Assembly: GCA_900550175.1 (NCBI GenBank)
Contig: URQX01000046.1
Location: forward strand, 1-11,143
Source of the DNA: an uncultured Veillonella sp.
GTDB lineage: Bacteria; Bacillota; Negativicutes; Veillonellales; Veillonellaceae
Length of the DNA: 11,143 nt
Direction of reading: 5' to 3'
In this document: positions 7,431-11,143 of the stretch, piece after piece
How the letters are laid out: each line of letters starts with the position of its first letter
How positions within the stretch are numbered: the stretch's first letter is position 1
Position numbers and translations under genes: made by a program
Notes under the pieces: generated by a model
The model's input: the letters and a program-made list of their open reading frames with translations, nothing else
Databases searched by the model: none
Told to the model about the DNA's origin: nothing

Positions 7431-9602
7431 ATGTTTAAACCAAAAGCCTATAAAAGTATGCTTGCAGCATCTGTATTGACTGCTGTCATGGGGACAGGCA
7501 GTGTATTTGCTGCAGAGGTACAAGCTGGCTATACTCCAGATTTAAATAACACAACAACAACTAGTGCAGCAACTACTAATGATGCTACTACTACACAAGC
7601 TGTTTACAATGCTGATGCAGCTACACCTGCAACAACACAAGATGAAACTGATGCAGCTATCTTAGCAGCTCGTGGTGATACAACTGTATCTAGCGATGGT
7701 ACTGTAGTTAAAGGTTCTGACGGAACTGTTACAGTTAATAATGCTGCATTGAAAACAGATGATAAACAAGTAAAAATGGTGTCTAAAACTACTGGTGGTA
7801 CTGACCTTGATAAGGCTGCTGAAAATGGTCAAACTCAAGCGGTTACAACTGTAGAAGCTCAATATATTACATCTGCTAATGCTGAATCTATCAATCCATA
7901 TGTAGGTAAATTAATTACAGGTTTATCTATTTCTGGTGTGACAGCTGAACAACAAGCACAACTATTGCCTATTTTGACAGAAAAAATCGGCGATGCAGTA
8001 TCTGTTGACGGTGTATTTAAAGACGTAACTAACCTTGGCAATACTGGCTACTTCTCTGAAGTAAACCCTGTATTCACAACAGTTCCTGAAGGCGTTAAAT
8101 TGGACTTTGCTGTTACAGTAAATCCAATTACTACTGGTGTAGCTTTCGAAGGTAATACAGTTTATACTTCTGAAGTATTGACTAAATTCATGGATCTTCA
8201 ACCAGGTCAAGTTCTCAACTCTGTATACGTTGGCCAAAAAGTTCAAGGTATCAATGCAGCATATGCTCGTGATGGCTACATGTTGGCACACGTTGATGGC
8301 ATTCGCGTAGATGATCAAGGCGTACTTCACGTTCATATTGTAGAAGGTATTGTAGAAGATATCGTTCCTGCAGGTAACAAGAAAACTCGCGATAAGGTTA
8401 TTACTCGTGAATTCGTTCAAAAGAAAGGTAAACCTTTCAATAAATTCTTGGTACGCCGTTCTGTAGAACGCGTATACAACCTAGGCTTCTTTGATGATGT
8501 AAATGTTCGCATGTTGCCTGGTGATCAAGATCCTAACAATGTAATCATTGAAATCGATGTTTTGGAACATAAAACAGGTACTATTACATTAGGTGCAGGT
8601 TACTCCAAATCTGATGGTTTGATGGGTATCATTGAATTTGGTGAAGATAACTTCCGCGGTACTGGTGATAAATTTAAAGTTCATTGGGAAATCGGTGGTA
8701 AGAAAAAATACAAAAACTACCAAATTTCTTACTTGAAACCTTGGATCGATAGCAAAGGTACTTCCCTTGGCTTCTCCTTCTTCAACCGTGAAGATGAATA
8801 CACTGATTACAATGAAGATGGTAATGAAGTAGCTGAATATAACAAGAAATCTCGTGGTTTTAATATTTCCTTCGGTCGTCAAACAGGGGAATATACTCGT
8901 GATTACTTGACTCTTGAATCCCGTAAAGATTCCTACAAATGGGATGATGATGACAGTTCCGGTTTCCGTTACGATAAAAATGCTGGTTCTGGTACAAATT
9001 GGAATAATGGTTCTTACAACTTTGCAAATGACAAATATGTAGACAAAAACTTTGGTCGTATCAATTCCATTACATGGCAAAAAGTATACGATTCCCGTGA
9101 TAATATTTATGAACCAACACGTGGTCGTCGTATCTCCTATACAGCACAATGGGCTGGTCATGGCTTAGGTGGTGACTTTGACTTCTACAAATTCACAGCT
9201 GAAGCACGTATGTATAAAAAACTAGGTGCTAAGAATGTATTGGCATTCCGTGCACGTGGTGGCTTTATCCAAGGTGATGCTCCTTATAGCCAATTATTCA
9301 CGTTGGGTGGTGCTGACTCCTTACGTGGTTACGAAGATGATCAATTCCGTGGTAAGTATATGTACAATGCTACATTGGAATTCCGCTTCCCAATCGTTAA
9401 AAAGGTTAGTGGCGTATTGTTCACTGATATTGGTGATGCATGGGATGCTCCAAATGTTACATGGTACAACAGCAAGAAAACATTCAACTATGGCGTTGGT
9501 GCTGGTGTTCGTATTACTACACCAATTGGTCCAGTTAAACTTGATTATGGCGTGGGTAAACACAAAAATAAATTCCACTTCAGCTTCGGCACACAATTCT
9601 AA
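7431..9602 (+). CDS. bamA: BamA (Omp85-family outer membrane protein assembly factor)
   Basis: This encodes 723 residues. The signal peptide ends near VFA (residue 27). It is followed by about 125 residues of Thr/Ala/Asp-rich, low-complexity sequence (28-153), then three POTRA-like domains (about 154-232, 233-306 and 308-383, with the typical GN and GYF/GYM/GFF features), then a barrel of about 340 residues. The conserved loop-6 motif appears as SLRGY (residues 630-634; Arg632-Gly633), and the protein ends in an aromatic strand with terminal Phe (FGTQF). E. coli BamA is 810 residues with five POTRA domains, so this form has fewer POTRAs but an added linker. By family knowledge it folds and inserts beta-barrel proteins into the outer membrane. 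It has its own extended -10 promoter, lies directly after tamB, and is followed by two OmpH-like genes, the common bamA-skp order. TamA is the alternative Omp85 assignment, but the ompH neighbours favour BamA. Confidence 0.95.
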   Translation: MFKPKAYKSMLAASVLTAVMGTGSVFAAEVQAGYTPDLNNTTTTSAATTNDATTTQAVYNADAATPATTQDETDAAILAARGDTTVSSDGTVVKGSDGTVTVNNAALKTDDKQVKMVSKTTGGTDLDKAAENGQTQAVTTVEAQYITSANAESINPYVGKLITGLSISGVTAEQQAQLLPILTEKIGDAVSVDGVFKDVTNLGNTGYFSEVNPVFTTVPEGVKLDFAVTVNPITTGVAFEGNTVYTSEVLTKFMDLQPGQVLNSVYVGQKVQGINAAYARDGYMLAHVDGIRVDDQGVLHVHIVEGIVEDIVPAGNKKTRDKVITREFVQKKGKPFNKFLVRRSVERVYNLGFFDDVNVRMLPGDQDPNNVIIEIDVLEHKTGTITLGAGYSKSDGLMGIIEFGEDNFRGTGDKFKVHWEIGGKKKYKNYQISYLKPWIDSKGTSLGFSFFNREDEYTDYNEDGNEVAEYNKKSRGFNISFGRQTGEYTRDYLTLESRKDSYKWDDDDSSGFRYDKNAGSGTNWNNGSYNFANDKYVDKNFGRINSITWQKVYDSRDNIYEPTRGRRISYTAQWAGHGLGGDFDFYKFTAEARMYKKLGAKNVLAFRARGGFIQGDAPYSQLFTLGGADSLRGYEDDQFRGKYMYNATLEFRFPIVKKVSGVLFTDIGDAWDAPNVTWYNSKKTFNYGVGAGVRITTPIGPVKLDYGVGKHKNKFHFSFGTQF

Positions 9603-9617
9603 TATAGTAAATGTATA

Positions 9618-9652
9618 TGGTGGAGGCCTCTTTTCTAAAGAGGCTTTCACCA
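9618..9652 (+). other. Strong intergenic stem-loop between bamA and ompH, not a classical terminator
   Basis: GGTGGAGGCCTCTTT (from 9619) pairs with AAAGAGGC-TTT-CACC (9637-9651) through a TCT loop. With an outer T-A pair this is a 16-bp stem with two G-T wobbles. No T-run follows (ATATCTCTATATGG), so complete termination is unlikely. It may reduce read-through, block 3' exonucleases or mark a processing site so that bamA and ompH mRNA levels differ. No convincing promoter lies between it and ompH. Confidence 0.7.
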
Positions 9653-9709
9653 ATATCTCTATATGGCATCCTTTGATATAGTAATTTAAAGAAATGAGGG
9701 CACTCTATT

Positions 9710-10198
9710 ATGATGCGAATGATGAACAACAAGGCGAATGTGAAAATTTTCTCCATCGTCATTGCTGCTATTTTTATTATCGGTATTGGTGCATTAGCTT
9801 ACACTCAAATGGCTACACCAACAGGTAGTAGTGGTAACAGTACAATTGGTGTTATCGATACATCTCGTATGATGTCTCAAGATAATCCAATTTATATTTC
9901 TGCAGCTCAAGAATATATGAGCTATCAAAGCAAATTACAACAAGAAACACAAGCTAAAATTGATGCAGCTCAAGATGATGCGACTAAACAAAAATTAGCT
10001 GAAGAAGCTCGTCAAAACTTAGCAAAGAAAGATCAAGAGATTGCTAAATCTCTTCAAGATAAAGCTATGGAAGCTGCAAAAGCTGTAGGCGATGCTAAAG
10101 GTCTTAGCGTTGTTATGACTAAAGACACTGTATTATACGGTGGCGTAGACATTACAGATCAAGTATTAAAAAAACTAGCTTCTGATGCGAAAAAATAA
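9710..10198 (+). CDS. ompH: OmpH/Skp-family periplasmic chaperone
   Basis: This encodes 162 residues, the same size as E. coli Skp. Residues 12-31 form a hydrophobic segment with no clear Ala-x-Ala cleavage site, so the protein may stay anchored in the inner membrane. The Skp-type core follows: strand IGVID (46-50), a helix, a charged Gln/Lys/Ala-rich coiled-coil arm (about 65-125), then the closing strand and signature LSVVMTKDTVLYGGVDIT. By family knowledge Skp trimers hold unfolded outer-membrane proteins and hand them to BamA. GAGGG (9696-9700) is the ribosome-binding site, 9 nt before ATG 9710. Several ATGs follow (MMRMMNN), so the exact start is uncertain by a few codons. The gene lies 107 nt after bamA and 29 nt before a second OmpH-like gene, so it is probably transcribed with both. 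Confidence 0.9.
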   Translation: MMRMMNNKANVKIFSIVIAAIFIIGIGALAYTQMATPTGSSGNSTIGVIDTSRMMSQDNPIYISAAQEYMSYQSKLQQETQAKIDAAQDDATKQKLAEEARQNLAKKDQEIAKSLQDKAMEAAKAVGDAKGLSVVMTKDTVLYGGVDITDQVLKKLASDAKK

Positions 10199-10213
10199 AC
10201 TGTAGTTCTATGT

Positions 10214-10220
10214 AAGGGAG
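10214..10220 (+). promoter_or_regulatory. Ribosome-binding site of the second OmpH-like gene
   Basis: AAGGGAG lies 7 nt before ATG 10228, in a 29-nt gap behind ompH. The gap is too short for a separate promoter to be obvious, which supports co-transcription. Confidence 0.75.
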
Positions 10221-10227
10221 AACGACA

Positions 10228-11143
10228 ATGAACGGGAAAAAACGATATATTGGATTTGCCATATTTCTCGTTGTTGCATTATGTGCTATGGTTTGGGCCT
10301 ATGGATTTGTGACAAATCGTCAGCAGAGCCCTGATGGGGTATCAATAGGTGTTGTACGTATTGATGATGTATTAGAATTTAATCCTTCCTATGAGGATTA
10401 TAAACAAGCTAAAAATGAATTGGATCTTTTGCAACGTCAATATGAACTTGAACAACAAGCTTTAAATGCCAAGTCCGAGACACAAGAGGAACAATTGAAA
10501 TCTCTTGCATTAGATTCAACCTTGTCAGATGCTCTTACGGTGGAATTGCAAACTCGTATTGCAACAAAAGAAAATGAATTGAATCAGCAATTGAATGCAA
10601 AACGAAACGAACTTACTCAAAAATATTTGGCGGAATTAAAGGTTAGTTCCAATGAATATGATCTTGAAATCGTTAACCTTCAATTAGATTTATATGCTTA
10701 TGATGCTCGTGTATATATTGATGATGCACAAAAGCAGGCAGCTATGGCAGAGAAGGCTAAGAAAGAGGAACGATTAAAGGCTTTGTTAGCTAAGAGGAAA
10801 CCATCTAATGTTGATGTGGATTCCATTAAGGCTAAAGTACAGGCAGAACTTTTACCTATGCAACAAAAAGGTCAAGAAGAACTGAACCAATATGCCGCAT
10901 CTTTACAAAAGGAATTGGCTGCCAAACGTGATACTATGGTTCAACAACAAGCACAATCGATCATTGCTAATAATAACTTGCCTGTAGCACAGGATTGGAA
11001 TGATTCTTGGGCTAAAAAGCTTTCTGATAAAGAAGCTGAAGTGAGTGCACTTCATGAAGCCATTTTAGAAGATGTTCGTATGCGCGTCGCAATTATTGCA
11101 GAGGAACAACATTTAGATTTAGTCATCATCGATGATGGTGGTA
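10228..11143 (+). CDS. Long OmpH/Skp-like coiled-coil protein, 3' end outside the window
   Basis: The frame is open from ATG 10228 to the window edge, giving 305 residues so far. Residues 8-24 are hydrophobic and may be cleaved after VWA (22-24) or act as an anchor. The start of the mature part, VSIGVVRIDDVLEFNPSYEDY (39-59), matches the opening strand and helix of Skp/OmpH. The last visible part, RVAIIAEEQHLDLVIIDDGG, matches the closing Skp strand. Between them lie about 256 residues, against 86 in the neighbouring ompH. They are nearly all charged and Gln-rich coiled coil, broken near residues 190-195 (KRKPSN). The family fold therefore seems kept while the arms are greatly lengthened or doubled. 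A chaperone role is inferred from homology and position. A structural tether or spacer role is an alternative. Further envelope or lipid A genes are expected downstream but are not visible. Confidence 0.85.
   Translation, partial: MNGKKRYIGFAIFLVVALCAMVWAYGFVTNRQQSPDGVSIGVVRIDDVLEFNPSYEDYKQAKNELDLLQRQYELEQQALNAKSETQEEQLKSLALDSTLSDALTVELQTRIATKENELNQQLNAKRNELTQKYLAELKVSSNEYDLEIVNLQLDLYAYDARVYIDDAQKQAAMAEKAKKEERLKALLAKRKPSNVDVDSIKAKVQAELLPMQQKGQEELNQYAASLQKELAAKRDTMVQQQAQSIIANNNLPVAQDWNDSWAKKLSDKEAEVSALHEAILEDVRMRVAIIAEEQHLDLVIIDDGG

Noticed and set aside
7540..7660. Nucleotide tandem repeat in the Thr-rich part of bamA
   Set aside because: The ACA/ACT-rich stretch reflects Thr codons of a low-complexity protein segment; no fixed-length unit repeats exactly.
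8589..9161. 190-codon antisense frame within bamA
   Set aside because: Ile/Thr/Phe-rich translation is the expected mirror of the codon bias of bamA; there is no start context and no family resemblance.
9673..9678. TTGATA as a -35 box for ompH
   Set aside because: No -10-like sequence lies 15-19 nt downstream; that position is the ribosome-binding site.
9226..9681. 151-codon + strand frame overlapping the end of bamA
   Set aside because: It is a shifted frame within the conserved BamA barrel, has no ribosome-binding site and gives no recognisable protein.
10270..10300. Lipobox in the long OmpH-like protein (Cys19)
   Set aside because: The residue before Cys is Leu (VALC), not Gly, Ala or Ser, so lipoprotein processing is unlikely.

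Overview
The window reads as a stretch of chromosome from a diderm Firmicute (class Negativicutes), most likely a Veillonella close to V. parvula. The DNA is AT-rich, the ribosome-binding sites are strong Firmicute-type (GGAGG), and yet every gene encodes a component of a Gram-negative type envelope. The gene order mlaD - tolC - tamB - bamA - ompH - ompH-like matches my recollection of the large outer-membrane gene cluster of Veillonella. The species call is from memory and composition, not from a search.

Layout, all on the + strand: (1) 1-1211, the 3' part of an elongated mlaD, which enters from upstream; it has a membrane segment, an MCE domain, a long helical region and a C-terminal beta-rich, barrel-like domain. 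(2) 1254-2714, tolC, 42 nt downstream and closed by a clear intrinsic terminator (2724-2751). (3) 2752-2966, an AT-rich promoter region. (4) 2967-7253, tamB (1428 aa), followed by a long hairpin (7257-7303). (5) A bamA promoter with an extended -10 box, then bamA (7431-9602), which has three POTRA domains and a long Thr/Ala-rich N-terminal linker. (6) A strong stem-loop without a U-tract (9618-9652). (7) ompH/skp (9710-10198) and a second, much longer OmpH-like gene (from 10228) that runs off the right edge.

The genes fit one theme: moving lipids, proteins and small molecules across the periplasm. MlaD and TamB are two different candidate lipid bridges between the membranes, TolC is an outer-membrane export duct, BamA inserts outer-membrane proteins (plausibly including the barrel of MlaD), and the two OmpH-like proteins are candidate periplasmic chaperones or tethers. 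Transcription probably falls into at least three units: (mla...)mlaD-tolC, tamB, and bamA-ompH-ompH-like. No mobile elements, CRISPR arrays, tRNA or rRNA genes were seen. The most notable points are the barrel-tipped MlaD, the roughly 100-residue module repeat in TamB, the TamB-BamA pairing with no TamA in the window, the unusual BamA N-terminus, and the oversized second OmpH-like protein.
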